From assembly GCA_023333565.1 (NCBI GenBank), contig JAJKFH010001865.1, positions 3,100,001-3,164,000 of the forward strand: 64,000 nt of DNA, read 5' to 3'. A program made the translations under genes and the position numbers. The stretch comes from Puffinus mauretanicus (Eukaryota > Chordata > Aves > Procellariiformes > Procellariidae). Of the stretch, positions 10,930 to 23,945 are shown piece by piece; the stretch's first letter is position 1, and every line of letters begins with the position of its first letter. The notes below the pieces were generated by a model. That model had not been told where the DNA came from. It made no database searches and saw only the letters and a program-made list of their open reading frames with translations.

Positions 10930-13900
10930 ATTGTACAATTTTCCTTGGTGCTCAAGTTACACCTACATAGATTTACTAAGACTAGAAGTACATGTTTCAG
11001 AGGTCATTTAGTAAGTAATTTAAATACATTTAAGAGGATATAAACCTATAAGTGAGCCAAAAAACTACCAAACACTCCTGACACAAATATAAAAACCTGG
11101 GACTAAGAAATGGCCTGTAGGATCATTGCAGACTCTCCCCAGCACAAGGTCAAATGGCAGACACAGTTTTGATCCCGAAGTAGGGAAGAGGTACACAGGC
11201 ATCAAAAGAAGGCAACAGAAAGCAGGCTGTCAAGACTATTATACGACCTGAAAAATTTCTGGATAAGTTGTTTTTATGCATCAGATCCAGCCTATGTGTT
11301 GTAGAAGAGGCACCCTTCTGCAAACACAGCTGTCAGTAAAAGTCAACTGCATCAATGTTATGACTGTAAGTTCACCTGTGCTTTACCTATACATACATCT
11401 TGGCCCTTACATTTTTCTCCAGGTTGGTACACTTTTCATTGCCAGAACTAATGCAACTACTTCTGCTGCTGTCAAAACTCAACTTGCCCTTTTTTTTCTT
11501 CCTTCTTTTTAATTAAAATTATTTCTGTTGAAAGATAAAAGCTACCACTGAAAAGAGAGGGGTTTTAAGGAAAAGTATTTCAGAGAAATAATTGTCCGAA
11601 ACTCACAGGTGAGGTCTCAGTAACACCAACACTGAAAATAACACAACAGTCCGTAGTCACAATTAGGATTACACCAGAAAATCTAGCCTTGCATCAGAAC
11701 ATGGGATGCTGCTCCCTTTTTTACAGGATACAAGAAATGCCCGTACTCAAAAAGTTTTCTGTCACACCCTCACGCCGCCAGCCAGCAAGCCTTGCTCGCT
11801 CTCTCGTGTGGTGGCAATGCCAACGACATTTGTTAGAGACCAATCATAATGTGGTGACTGGGTAATCTTGTGGATAACCTCAAGTGAAATACTCCTAGCA
11901 GAGAAGAAATAAAAGAACAGTATATACAAACATAGCATTAAAATGCACACAAATACGTAACTAAGACATTGTAATATATATATACACAACAGAAAGATAC
12001 AAACCAGACATGCTTGTGATTACATTACAAGGGTTTCTTTTCCTAAAGAAACATCTTCTTTTGAGCATTGCTCCTCGCTAACATGGTGGGAAGGTAGGTC
12101 TGCGTCCTGGCGTGGCCGTCACTTACATGGGTGTGTCAGCAGGGTTTTTATAAGCCAGAAAGATTACACGAATGTATAACTTAGTCTCCAAGTGTTGCTC
12201 TTCAGTGATGCTGAGCAAACAAAGCTGCAGCTGAAGTCTTTGGGAGCTAACAACCTCCAGAACTAATGAAACCCAAACCATTGGTAATTAGTTGAAAAAA
12301 CTCGGGATTCACCTAACACAAGAGGATAGGGCGTTTTTCAGCCCTTTTTTGAGCGTCAGCACAATTTCTATCCAAGGAACTTTTAAAGTGTTACACTCTC
12401 TCAAACAGAGCATGCGTCAAACCCTGGTGCGCGCTGGCCAAAGAGGCGGTGGTCTTGCAGCAACCGGCTGCTACAGGCAGGACGGAGCTCAGGAAGACAC
12501 CCAGCTAAACCCAGTAAGGTGCAGCTGCAGTGCCCACCCAGACACCATGTTACTTTCCTCATCTGAAACAAATGAGAACGCCCCTGTAGCTTGTGGTTGC
12601 TCAAAGCAGGTCAATGCAGTAGGGCAAGAACAGTCCTGACCTTCAGCCTTCACTAGATTTTCTTATTTATAACCATCATTGAGGCTGAGAGCACCACACA
12701 GGGCTGGGACCATCTGAACTGTGTGCAGCACAACATGGACGAAAAGGACAATCCCAAATGCAAAGCAAACTCATCATAAGATATAACTACAATGGGTGAC
12801 AGGAATACACAGCCATTTGTTTTCCCACGTCTGCTTCAAGCAGAGAAGCCCTTAGGAGATTCAAAGAAAGCTCATGTAAAAGCAACCTTGTTCGCCTGAC
12901 CAATGCAATCAAAAAGGCCTGTTTCTTTATCTGCTTACTTGGAGCCAGATTGAGAAACTGCACTTAGAGTTAAATATTTGTCTAAATACCTAAATATGCA
13001 CTGTTATGAGTCAGAGTATTTATTGTTGCCTTGCTCCAAGCTTGCTTTCAAAAGGATCCACGAAGATAGCCAGAGGCCAGTTCAAGCGGAATTAAATAAT
13101 ATGAATAGCAAGACACATTAATTCCTCATGGTAACTCCATTAACTGCAGATACTTATCCCAGAATAAATGTGACCTCCTATTTTCTCCCTTGCTTTTGCA
13201 TCCTTAATAGATAAATATGAATTCTACTGAGTTAACAGAAAACTGAATAGTATTACCATTAATTGGAAAAAAAAAATATTTATGCCAGAAAACAGCAAGA
13301 TGAATCACCAAGAACCTAACAAGGTTATCTGCGAAAACCAAGGACATATGTACACACTCCCAACACTATTACCTCTGAATGCACCAAAATGCATTGAACA
13401 CTTTACAGAACAAGCTACATACAAGTTCTGCTCCTATCAGTTTATAAATGTGATTTCATTAAAAACTATGGAACTGATATGCTCAAAAAAGAAAAGGGGC
13501 AACATAAAGGTTACCCTAAGGATCTGGCATGGTTGCTTAAACGGATACACTCTGTTTCTGATTTGTGGTTAACTAAAATAGCTCTAAGACGACAAGATAT
13601 GTTTCAGATCAAGTTTGCTTTCAAATGTTCAACTCCACCTGTGTGCTGATTGCCAGAGAGAAAAGAAATGTTTGTAATTTGCCTTTTAAAGCAAGAAACA
13701 CATATTTTTAATGCTAGTCTCTCTAGCACTGAATACACCAATGTATCAGTTCACACAGAAAGAACTCCAAAGTTTTGCAGTACACATTGTCCATGATTTT
13801 AAAGGAAATTTATAGAACATCCTGTTTTAATGAAACCAAGAACAGAAACAGGATTCAAATTTCTTCTGATCACAGGAGAATTACTGAATTCCTGAGAACT

Positions 13901-14620
13901 AAAAATACTGATAAAAGGTGTTTAACAAAATCCCATGTTTCCAACTGTTATAATCATATAGGACATAACAACAGTATACAAAGCATTCTAGGGAAGGAAA
14001 AAGATCGATTATTCCACAATTTGAGTTTTCATTATAAGATACAAGTTTCTGGCTGGACTACTTGCAAAAAAATTACAAAAACCAAACAGATTCAAAAATC
14101 CCCTGAGCTTCCACAGAATCTAAAACAAACCTCAGAGGTACAAGTTAACCTACCTAATTACCTAGAGTAATTTCTAACAGTTGATTCAGATGCCTGCGTG
14201 GAAGAAAGAGGTACCACGTAAGATTTTTTTTTGTGCTGGGGAGCGGAGGGGGCTGCATGAGGCTACACACATAGAACAATGCAGCAGAAGAGAGGCCATG
14301 TATAAATGGAAAAAGGAAACGGATAAAAACTTACTTTAAACAAAGACCACGTAAGTAATTCTGAGAACACTGAAACCATCCTCACCCTTGTCAAGCAGCC
14401 ATGCGAATGCTGGGATTTTCAGAAGCCATGACTGAAATCTACTTTCAGTGAAGATGAAGTTTGTTTTACTCCAGACCTCAGTGTGAGCAAAGTTGCAGCA
14501 TTTCAGAAAACTTCAGATAGAGCGTTTGTAATACATACTGTAAACAACACATTCATCCCTGTAAAATGAAACCTTGACTTAGCCTGGCCTAGAACCCTTA
14601 AGAGAGGAACAGTGTTAGAT

Positions 14621-14656
14621 AGATCAAGTTAGAGATCAAGTTAGTTAGAGATCAAA
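14621..14656. repeat. 12-bp tandem repeat AGATCAAGTTAG
   Basis: Two exact copies of AGATCAAGTTAG are followed by a partial third copy after a small insertion. Confidence 0.85.
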
Positions 14657-14941
14657 CATACAAGTGTCCCAAACACAAGACTAACACACACAATGCGATG
14701 ACAATCCATACGAGACAAGGGGAAAAACAAAGAGGGCATCATTTTAACGTCTGTCTTCCACACCTTTGCAGCTGAAGCCCTCCAGCACAAGTGAATCTGA
14801 AGGGTTCAAACTAGAGCCTCATGTTGCAAAATGACACCAGGAAAATGAAAGGAAATATAATTAACAAAGGAGAACGGCATGAAGATCTCAGTTCTGACAA
14901 ACCTACCTTGGAGAATGTGTGTTAGCAAATTAAATATGAAA

Positions 14942-14956
14942 ACACACACACACACA
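14942..14956. repeat. (AC)n microsatellite
   Basis: Seven and a half AC units in a row. Confidence 0.85.
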
Positions 14957-17900
14957 ACTTGGGAGAAGTGGAAAACCCTGCTATTTCCTGTGACTTTTAG
15001 TGAAAGGGATTTTCTAATTTGCAAAACCTCACACATTAAAGTAAATAATTATCAATAGTCAATTGCATTATATTTATTTTAACACCAAAGATATACTGAA
15101 GACTAGAAAACTGATTAAAAAGTGTAAATATTCCACCAGAAACGCTACAAGACCAGTTGGGCTGATAATGTGCTCTGCACAGAGTTTTTATGAAATTGTT
15201 GAGGATGACCTACAAAGTATCTGTATTTCACAATGGGTCATTTTCTCATTTTCTTGCAAGAGACAGAATTTAAGAGAACTTAAAAAAAAAAAAGCAATAA
15301 ACAAAAAAAAAAACATCCTCAGGAACATGTTACTAAAGGAAAGGAATTCAATGTTTCTTCTTCAGTTGGAATTCCTTTTTCAGACATGAATTCTACATAA
15401 AGGGCAAGTGATTTAAACAACTGGTACAAAATAAGCCAGAAGAAAGATATAAGTCAACTCTGCTTAATGTTACATGCAAGTTAAGGTAACAGGTACCGTA
15501 TTTATAGTCATAGATAATAACTGTAAGGGCTTCCTGGCAGTAATAGTTCTTGCCAAACACTTTGGGGTTATGCTCAGAGACAGAAAAAAGAAAAAACAGC
15601 AGCTTGCTACTCATCAGATGTGCTCTGTGTGCATTTCAATTACCCTCTATTTACTCTAGGGACAGAAATACTGCCCTTCATCTTTTTCAGCCCTGCAGAG
15701 AGAAAAGGAGTTGCAACAGCATTAAAAGAGTTTTGCTGCACAGTAACAATTACTGGGTATTTTGTATTGGCAACACCACATGAGAAAGAAAAAAAACCAC
15801 AGCCCGAGGCTTCAGCTGGCTAAACGTAGAGGACTGGCTCCTAGCAAAGGCATCTTTTCAAATTCAGCTGTGCAGACCTAAAAGTCACTTAAAGACAACA
15901 AAGCTGAAAATCCAAAGCGTCATTTTTTCCCATCACTTCACAGAAGATGTCTGAATGCCACTATGACATATTTAAAGGCACGAAAATAGGTCTTGCTTAC
16001 CTGGGTTTGAGAAAGCCTGCACCAACGCAAATACAGAATTAGGTGACTTTAAATGGATGATGGAAATGCATAAATGAAAAGTGATATAAAATGGTGTGAC
16101 ACACAGTATGGGAAAACCCAAATTCATCCCACTGCAGGAAGGGCCACAGTCTTGACCCCAGTTCAGTCTAATTTACAGTCTAGTAGGCATACTATGACAA
16201 CTTTAATTTATAGCCAGAAATGCTGTTCTAGCACTGAAGGATTTAAATAGTCTCCAGCTATTATGTACCCTCTCCAGAAGTAAAAATATATAGTTCTGTT
16301 CAGCACCACTGACAACAAACAAATTCTCCAAATTCATGAAAAAAGACTCAATAAACAGACTCCCAAATTTCTCACATCAAGGAATGCTTTCAAAGACTAC
16401 AGTGCTATCAGATAATTAAAGAATTGCAAGGGCTACTTCTGATGCCATGAATCACCTGTACTGGGACAACTATTCTCCATTAGAGAACTCACAGCAGGGA
16501 GAATTACACCCCCCACCCCCCTCCAAAAAAAACCAATAATTAGCCAGAAGGTGAATCATCAACTGATTAGCAATCAGAAAGGACAACAGCATCTTTTCTG
16601 TAAATAAATGTAAGCAACTCACACTCTCCCTCACACAAAAACATTTGACAGAGTAATTATGGAGAAGGACTGCATAGTCTTTCTGCATTACCCTTCTTCT
16701 CCTCTGTGATTCTGGTAGAGATTAACTCTCCCCTGTTGCAACATTTTTATCATCTTAAATTTCCATAAATACAGAATTTGACATTGATCCACATGGGCTG
16801 TGCAGTCGTGCATGGAAAATCCTGAATAAAATGCAGATGCATTCAAGAACATAGGTAAGAGGGCAATAAATTTCTCAACTTTGCATGTAATTAGTCTGTT
16901 TTCCTGTGGCCTTAGATGAATTTCAGATTTATGTCAAGCTAAATCAGACCTCTTGAATACATTTCAGGACAAGGACATGCAAAAAAAAAATTCCATAAAT
17001 ATTTATAGAGGAATTCATACTGATGCTCCTTATTAACTCCAAAAACAAAGCTCATCACTAGCAACTTCATTTCTTGCAGCCAGAACATCCAACTGTGGGC
17101 TCACCCAGCCACATGAAAACAAAGCAGCCCAGAACCAGCCGCCTGCCAGAATGATGCACCAGCAAAGTCTTTGCCTGAAAGAAAAAACTGTGTGTCCTGA
17201 AGCTCAACAAACTGAGCAGTTCACTTTCTCCTGAAGAAGAGGGACTACGAACCTTCTCTGGAAGCCCCAGTGGCTTTAAATCCAAAAATGCCAGGACATG
17301 CTAAGAACAGGATTGACTCACGGCCCCACGTGACATCGCATGGAAGTAGGCGAAATCTTTTGCCATTTGCTCCTGGATGGTTTAGGCTTTTTGTACATCA
17401 CACGAAACTGGAAGCGAGAGATGCAATGCTGAGCTGTTACATGGTACTACACCTCCGCTAGCAGCAGTCTCCGGTGTTCCTCCAACAGTCGCCCCAGGCG
17501 TGCAGCACCACGGCAATTCAACTCTGAGGTTACAAGGACACAGGTCAGCAGCTCCCTACTAGAAAGGGTCATCTCCAATTCCTGAGCTGAACAGAAGTGT
17601 TAAGATGCACTGCCTGTCACCCAAATGATGCTGAGAGCTATGCAGGTGTATGTCAGACATATCTCCAGTGAAAACAGGTCATTGAGATACATACATCTTC
17701 TCAAGACCTGAACATCTCGCACCCCTCACTAGAAGGATAGCCCCTGAGGTTCATGCTTACTTCTCATACAGGTTGAAACAAAACCCCTCTGGTGATTGCT
17801 CCTACCCCCACCTTTCCAAGACACTGCAGACAGCACAAGTAGTATGAGATTCAGCAGCTGCAACTCTGAAAGACCTCCACCCTCCGGTAAAAAGCCAAGT

Positions 17901-19841
17901 CATGCTCTTTCTCTCCTACCACCTGTTTCTACCATTTGTCCAGATGTGCTCAGGTGCTGGAACGGGCTCTGAACCCGAGTACGAAAGCACTCACAGGGAA
18001 AGACCACAGAAACAGGCATCTGGGAGAGGAAGCAGCCAGCTAATCAGGGGTTTCCCCAATTACTCACAGAGATCTCTGCTTGCAAACCCACAAAATCTCC
18101 GACGTTCTGCCACAAGTTCCTCGGTACCATACTCCACACTAAAACAAATTACTCACTTGCTTTTATTTAAGGTAACTTAAATGGAAATGGGGAATATTTC
18201 CAACACTCAATATGTGCAACTGCTTTTTAGGGGTACATAATCACAGTATGCAAATACTAATGACAGCCTGCAATGATATAGGGCATGAACAATTTACCAC
18301 AGAGGAAAAAAGGAAACATTTAAGGCCACAGTACCAATTAAAGGATGTTTTGCCCAGAGGGTCGCTGGAATGTGAGACAATTTGCCAAGAGAAACAGAGG
18401 GTGTGGCCTCTGCACAAAGCTGGACTCAACATCTGTTTCAAGAGCCGGGACATATTTCAGCAAGAACAGAACCAGGCTGCAAGTACCTATGGTTTTCTCT
18501 CTACACAATTTGTTTAGGGGTTTGGTTTTTGTTTTGGTTTAGTTTTCATACAGATAGCACTACTATGCTCATTCAAGACCCCACCTGGAAAGTATAACTG
18601 TATTTCCAAGTTTTTAAGCAAGCTTAATATCTATCTATCAAACGATGATCTTCAGATTCTTTTCCACCGCTTGTGTTTAAACAACAAAGTGCTTTGCAAG
18701 CCTCAGGATATTTATTAATAGGACCAGACTGGAAAAAAGACAGTAATCTACTCAAATGAGAATTTCAGCCTGCAAGGATACTGAATCCATAAGCCAAGTC
18801 ACGTATAGATGAGCATAACAGGACCTTTTACAAACACACAAGCAAAAGGAGAAAATAATCAACATTAAACACTACCTAATTTAGGTCTCTCAGTCAACTC
18901 TGACATCCCAGACAATGCAACCAACCTTCTAAATATGTAAACCTTTGCAAATATTATACCCTTATCAACACCAGAAGAAAGTAACTGCAAGTTTCAGGAG
19001 ATACAGACACTCAGGCCAAAGTTTGGGTGCTACACACCAGGTACCTATAGACATACTTAGCCATTTAAGATGCTTGATTTCAAAAAATTTGATCATCTAC
19101 AGAAAACAAGAACAGTGAAGACTGGCTATAATCTAGTGGAATTACACAGCACGGTAGCAGTCATAAAATTATAGGATCATCTACCTTCATGGCAGCATAG
19201 CAAAGGTGATTGATAATCAGATTCAGGTAAAGTAACACACAAAAAAAATATGTAAGATGTTATTTAAAAGTAAACAATTCAATTGTATGATGAAATACCA
19301 AACAGCCTTCAGTATCATTTCCAAAGATTCATTCACCTGCTTCAAAAATGTAAAGCATCCAAGTATGAAATAACAGCAGACTACCTTACAGGTAGTTATG
19401 ATCAGAACTTACTCTTCCTGCATACCTGAGGGCACCGTAGCCTGAAAAAACCCAAACTTTACTTACGTTGCCTTTAGCAACTGAACACTACTGCCGAATA
19501 TTTAAGTACTGTTGTAATAGTCAATTCCCCATTAGCAATTCCTAACAGTTTTTGATTTAGTAGAGGATATATTCAGGAAATCCTTTTAACTGCGCACTGT
19601 TGATAACGCTTAGATAGTAATCATTAGAAAGAAAAAACATTACTTATTTTTCTTTTTGAGTCAGCCATGCCTGATAAGACCCAGGCATCTCTCAAGGGAG
19701 CATTAAATTTTGACACCCCTTTAGAGAAACCGAATGTGAACCACATGGATTCGTCAGCCAAGGCTCGCTACAGAAAGGTTGTCAGATTCTTTTTATAAGC
19801 CATACAATGCATGCACACCTCCTTTATTCCCTAGACAAGAA

Positions 19842-19875
19842 AAAGCCATTTCACTGCACGGAGTGAAATGGCTTT
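19842..19875. repeat. Perfect 14-bp hairpin, 6-nt loop
   Basis: The left arm AAAGCCATTTCACT (19842-19855) and right arm AGTGAAATGGCTTT (19862-19875) are exact reverse complements separated by GCACGG. The stem is too short for a typical microRNA precursor. It overlaps the following hairpin by four bases. Confidence 0.85.
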
Positions 19876-19897
19876 CTATATTCTCAAATATAGAAAG
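19872..19897. repeat. Perfect 11-bp hairpin, 4-nt loop
   Basis: The left arm CTTTCTATATT (19872-19882) and right arm AATATAGAAAG (19887-19897) flank the loop CTCA. The first four bases (CTTT, 19872-19875) also close the preceding hairpin, so the two stems compete for them if extruded or transcribed. Confidence 0.85.
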
Positions 19898-20463
19898 GCA
19901 GGAATAGCGTGAAATTTGAACTCTGAATACATCTTTTCCAAGCCACCGAGAGTTCAGCTGTTTTTTTGCTGCAGGTACAGGTATTTCATTAGAACAAGAG
20001 CAGCGAACAGCCCTTGCCCAGGTATACTACTCAGTGGACAACAGAGGTACTTAGACAAATTAAAGAAGTTCAAAAATGTTCAAAAGACCCTGTAAACATG
20101 TAATGTAAAAGAGACTGTTTCTTAGGTTTTGTTTCAAACTTAAATTCTAAATAAATTAAGTTTTGAAGAGCTGTGGCCAGCAAAAATACTATTTTTATGT
20201 CAACAGAAACAAGTATCACAAGCAGTGTGATACTTGCTTCACAGTACCGTGCAAAGACGCTCAGGTATAAAAGATAACTGATTAGCAACTGAAGATAAAT
20301 AAAAGTAGAACCAACTACCTAAATATATCTATGACCTCAATCATCTTCCATTTACATGGCTTCACTCTTCAGGCTGAAAGAAATGTAAAAATCCGCCTGC
20401 CAATTTCAAAAAGGTTCTGGGAAACAGAACTGAAATGCAAACCATCAGCCTGCAAGGGGAGTA
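19898..20463. other. Non-coding DNA next to CR1 copy B
   Basis: No gene seen. It contains one further perfect hairpin at 20210-20236. The CR1 tail starts at 20464. Confidence 0.5.
20210..20236. repeat. Perfect 11-bp hairpin, 5-nt loop
   Basis: CAAGTATCACA (20210-20220) and TGTGATACTTG (20226-20236) are exact reverse complements around AGCAG. Confidence 0.85.
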
Positions 20464-20495
20464 TCATAGAATCATAGAATCATAGAATCATAGAA
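20464..20495 (-). repeat. CR1 3'-terminal octamer array
   Basis: Four exact copies of TCATAGAA on +, i.e. TTCTATGA in the CR1 sense direction. This octamer tail is the CR1 hallmark and is thought to act in target-primed reverse transcription. It fixes the true 3' end of copy B. Confidence 0.95.
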
Positions 20496-20563
20496 TCAGT
20501 AAGGTTGGAAAAAGACTCCTTAAGATCATCGAGTCCAACCGTCAATCCAACACACCATGTCCA

Positions 20564-22985
20564 CTACACCATGTCCCTAAGGGCCTCATCTACACGTCTT
20601 TTAAATACTTCCAGGGATGGTGACTCTACCACTTCCCTGGGCAGCCTGTTCCAAGGCCTGACCACTCTTTCAGTAAAGAAATCTCTCCTAATGTCCAATC
20701 TAAACCTCCCTTGGCGCAACTTGAGGCCATTTCCTCTCGTCCTATCGCTTGTTACTTGGGAGAAGAGACCAACACCCACCTCACTACAACCTCCTTTCAG
20801 AAGTTGTAGAGAGCTGCATGAGGTCTCCCTCAGCCTCCTCTCTCTTCTCCCAGACTAAACAACCCCAGTTCCCTCAGTCAGCCCTCATAAGACTTGTGCC
20901 TCCAGGCCCTTCACCAGCTTCGCTGCCTCCCTCTGACACGCCCAGCACCTCCATGTCCTTCTTGTAGTGAGGGGCCCAGAAGGAAACACAGGACTCAGGT
21001 GCGGCCTCACCAGTGCCGCGACAGGGGAACTTATCACCCTACTCCTGCTGGCCACACTATTTTTGATACAGGCCAGGATGCCATTGGCCTTCTTGGCCAC
21101 CTGGGCACACTGCCGGCTCATGTTCAGCCGACTGTCAACCAGCACCCCCAGGTCCTTTTCCTCCGGGCAGCTTCCCAGCCACTCTTCCCCAAGCCTGTAG
21201 CGTTGCCTGGGGTTGTTGTGGCCGAAGTGCAGGACCCGGCACTTGGCCTTGTTGAACCTCATACAATTGGCCTCAGCCCATCGATCCAGCCTGTCCAGGT
21301 CCCTCTGCAGAGCCTTCCTACCCTCCAGCAGATCAACACTCCCGCCCAGCTTGGTGTCATCTGCAACTTACTGAGGGAGCACTCAATCCCCTTGTCCAGA
21401 TCATTGATAAAGGTATTGAACAGAACCGGCCCCAAAACTGAGCCCTGGGGAACACCGCTCGTGACCGGCCGCCAACTGGATTTCACTCCATTCACCACAA
21501 CTCTCTGGGCTCGGCCGTCCAGCCAGTTTTTTACCCAGCGAAGAGTGCACCTGTTCAGGGTTGTGGAAATGCCAGCTTCTTAGGAGAATGCTGTGGGAGA
21601 CAGTGTCAAAGGCTTTACTGAAGTCCAGGTAGACCACATCCACAGCCTTTCCCTCATCCACGAGGCGGGTCACCTGGTCCTAGAAGGAGATCAGGTTGGT
21701 CAAGCAGGACCTGCCTTCCATGAACCCGTGCTGGCTGGGCCTGATCCCCTGGTTGTTCCGGACATGGCTCGTGAGCGCCCTCAAAACAAACCGCTCCATG
21801 ATCTTCCCCGGCACCGAGGTCAGGCTGACCGGCCTGTAGTTCCCCTGATCCTCCTTCCGGCCCTTCTTATAGATGGGCGTCACATTGGCGAGCCTCCAGT
21901 CGTCCGGGACCTCCCCAGTTAACCAGGACTGCTGGTAAATGATGGAGAGCGACTCGGCAAGCTCCTCCGCCAGCTCCCTCAGCACCCCTCGGGTGGATCC
22001 CATCCGGGCCCCATAGACTTCTGTGAGCTGGCCCAGGTATGAGTAGCTCATTAACTCTTCCTCATGGATTATGGGGGGTCTATCCTGCTCGTCTCCTTGT
22101 CATCCAGCTCAGGGGGCTGAGTACCCTGAGGATAACTGCTCTGACTGCTAAAGACTGAGGCAAAGAAGGCATTGAGTACCCCAGCCTTATCCTCATCCCT
22201 GGTGGCAACGTTCCCCCCCGCATCCAATAGAGGATGAAGATTCTCCTTGGCTCTCCTTTTGTCATTAATATACTTGTAAAAGCATTTTTTGTTGTCTCTG
22301 ACGACAGTGGCCAGGTTGAGTTCTAGCCGGGCTTTTGCCTTTCTAATTTCCTCTCTGCACGACCTAACGAGATCCCTGTACTCTTCTTGACTTGCCTGCC
22401 CCTTCTTCCAAAGGTGATAAACTCTCCTTTTTTTTCCTGAGTCCCAGCCAGAGCTCCCCGTTCAGCCAGGCCGGTCGCCTTCCCCGCCCGTTCTTCTTGC
22501 GGCACATGGGGACAGCCCGCTCCTGCGCCTTTAAGACTTCCTTCTTGAAGAACGTCCAGCCTTCCTGGACCTCTTTGCCCTTCAGGACTGTCTCCCAAGG
22601 GACCCTCTTGACCAGTGTCCTGAGCAGGCCAAAGTCCACCCTCCGGAAGTCCATGGTAGCGGTTTTGCTGGCCCCCCTCCTTACTTCACCAAGTATCGAG
22701 AATTCTATCATTTCATGGTCGCTAAGCCCAAGCCAGCCTCCGACCACCACATCTCCCACCAGTCCTTCTCTGTTTGTAAACAGCAGGTCAAGCGAGGCAC
22801 CTCCCCTGGTGGGCTCACTTACCAGCTGCGTCAGGAAGTTATCCTCTACACACTCCAGGAACCTCCTCGACTGTTTCCTCTCCGCCGTGTGGTACTGCCA
22901 GCAGACGTCCGGAAAGTTAAAGTCCCCCACAAGAACAAGGGCTAGCGACTGGGAGACTTCTGCCAGCCTCTTGTAGAATATTTCG
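20564..22985 (-). pseudogene. CR1 ORF2 (endonuclease + reverse transcriptase), broken
   Basis: Read on the - strand from 22985: the endonuclease C-terminal half with GDFNFPD and SDHEMI blocks; a basic linker (ELWLGLRKK); RT blocks including YLDFSKAFDTVSHS (motif A, near 21600-21630) and [13 protein letters not shown] (motif B, near 21450); and the terminus near 20564. Breaks seen by comparison with copy C are a TAG stop at 21680-21682 and a one-base deletion near 21365 that shifts the frame inside the catalytic FADD motif C, plus further shifts in the linker. The N-terminal endonuclease part is absent. Not functional. Confidence 0.9.
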
Positions 22986-23920
22986 TTGGTTAATAATTGG
23001 TTAATTAAGAATACTGGAAAATCCCTTTGCTGTAGCAACAAATGTCCTAGTTCGTTCCTCGTGGGACTGTATAAAGGGGACATATAAGCAACTGCTAAAA
23101 CTTAAATAGAATTAGATTGTTTAGGAAATTACTACCCCAAGGTGGTTTTTTTTATTCTCTTTCATTTGTTCTTTCATATGTTTTTTTTCCTTGTGTTTAA
23201 GGAGCTCTGTTAAGTATAAACTTTATTCAAACAATATAAATACCAGAGAAGATTTAGGAGGTACTATTTGAGACAGACAACAAAACCAACCATGGAGTCA
23301 TTGCTAATTCTTTATGTGTAGTTTTGAGATATAGTAAATTTCATCCTACTCAGGTGATGCAGAGAGAGCAAACGCAGTATGCATTACCTTTGTTTTTCCT
23401 TTATCCAAGTCTGACACGTAGCAGGAGAATGTGGCAGGAAAATGGGAATGGTAAGGGTGGCACTACTATGATGTGATTCCTGAGGTACCAACGACTGAGG
23501 CAGGACTCTGCTTTCACACCAGTCCTGGCTTGTACTAAGCCAGTTTGGATATGTCTGCATCTTATGTATCAGCAAATTTACAGCCCAGAAGGCTCTTTCA
23601 CACATTGATGGCCAACTATATAAGTAACTTTACTTTAAAACTTGCAGTTTTGCTTATAGGTTAGTCTTTAACATCTTGCCATAAGTTTGTGTGATAATGT
23701 ACATTATGCAACTCAAAAATTGTGATTATTGTAGCTTGACTTGATTACTAAGTTTATTACCCACTCTACAAGTAGTACAAAGTCACCAGCACGTTTTGTT
23801 AGGAGGCAGACCCAGGAAGGAAGCATTCAGGTATGTACAGCTCTTTGCAAACAGTTGAAGGATCCCGTAGACCAATTCGCTCCCACCTGGAATGGGTGCA
23901 ATGTAGGGCCCAATATATAA

Positions 23921-23945
23921 GATAGATAGATAGATATCTATCTAG
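23921..23945. repeat. GATA microsatellite with an 18-bp palindrome
   Basis: GATAGATAGATA runs into TATCTATC, so 23927-23944 is its own reverse complement. The flanks carry a diverged duplication: TAGGGCCCAATATATAAGAT on the left and TAGGGCAATATACAAGAT on the right, suggesting a small duplication around the repeat. Confidence 0.85.

Larger units (their letters stand above)
10391..19841. other. Non-coding DNA, A/C-rich on the + strand
   Basis: No gene recognised over 9.4 kb. It contains a pyrimidine tract (10881-10929), a 12-bp tandem repeat (14621-14656) and a CA repeat (14942-14956). The + strand is visibly richer in A and C than in T and G, opposite to the TBCK-bearing right part of the window. 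Open frames of 96 codons (13282) and 131 codons (13775) have no recognisable similarity and lie in AT-rich sequence where chance frames are common. Confidence 0.45.
20464..22985 (-). mobile_element. CR1 LINE (copy B), 2.5 kb, 5'-truncated
   Basis: A large CR1 non-LTR retrotransposon on the - strand. Its 3' end is four tandem TCATAGAA octamers as read on + (20464-20495), then about 70 bp of 3' UTR, ORF2 reverse transcriptase and part of the endonuclease domain. Homology to copy C stops near 22985, after which unrelated AT-rich sequence begins; this is the usual CR1 5' truncation. A hand comparison of about 470 nt in the middle gives roughly 25 differences from copy C, about 95% identity. The GC content is much higher than in the flanks. 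Confidence 0.95.

Noticed and set aside
13282..14170. Two + strand open frames (96 and 131 codons) close together
   Set aside because: AT-rich sequence with Lys/Asn/Ile-heavy translations, no domain, no consistent frame between them and no convincing splice sites.
20894..21583. 229-codon + strand open frame
   Set aside because: It is the antisense shadow of CR1 ORF2 in copy B. The GC-rich coding sequence leaves the opposite strand open, and the same happens in copy C.
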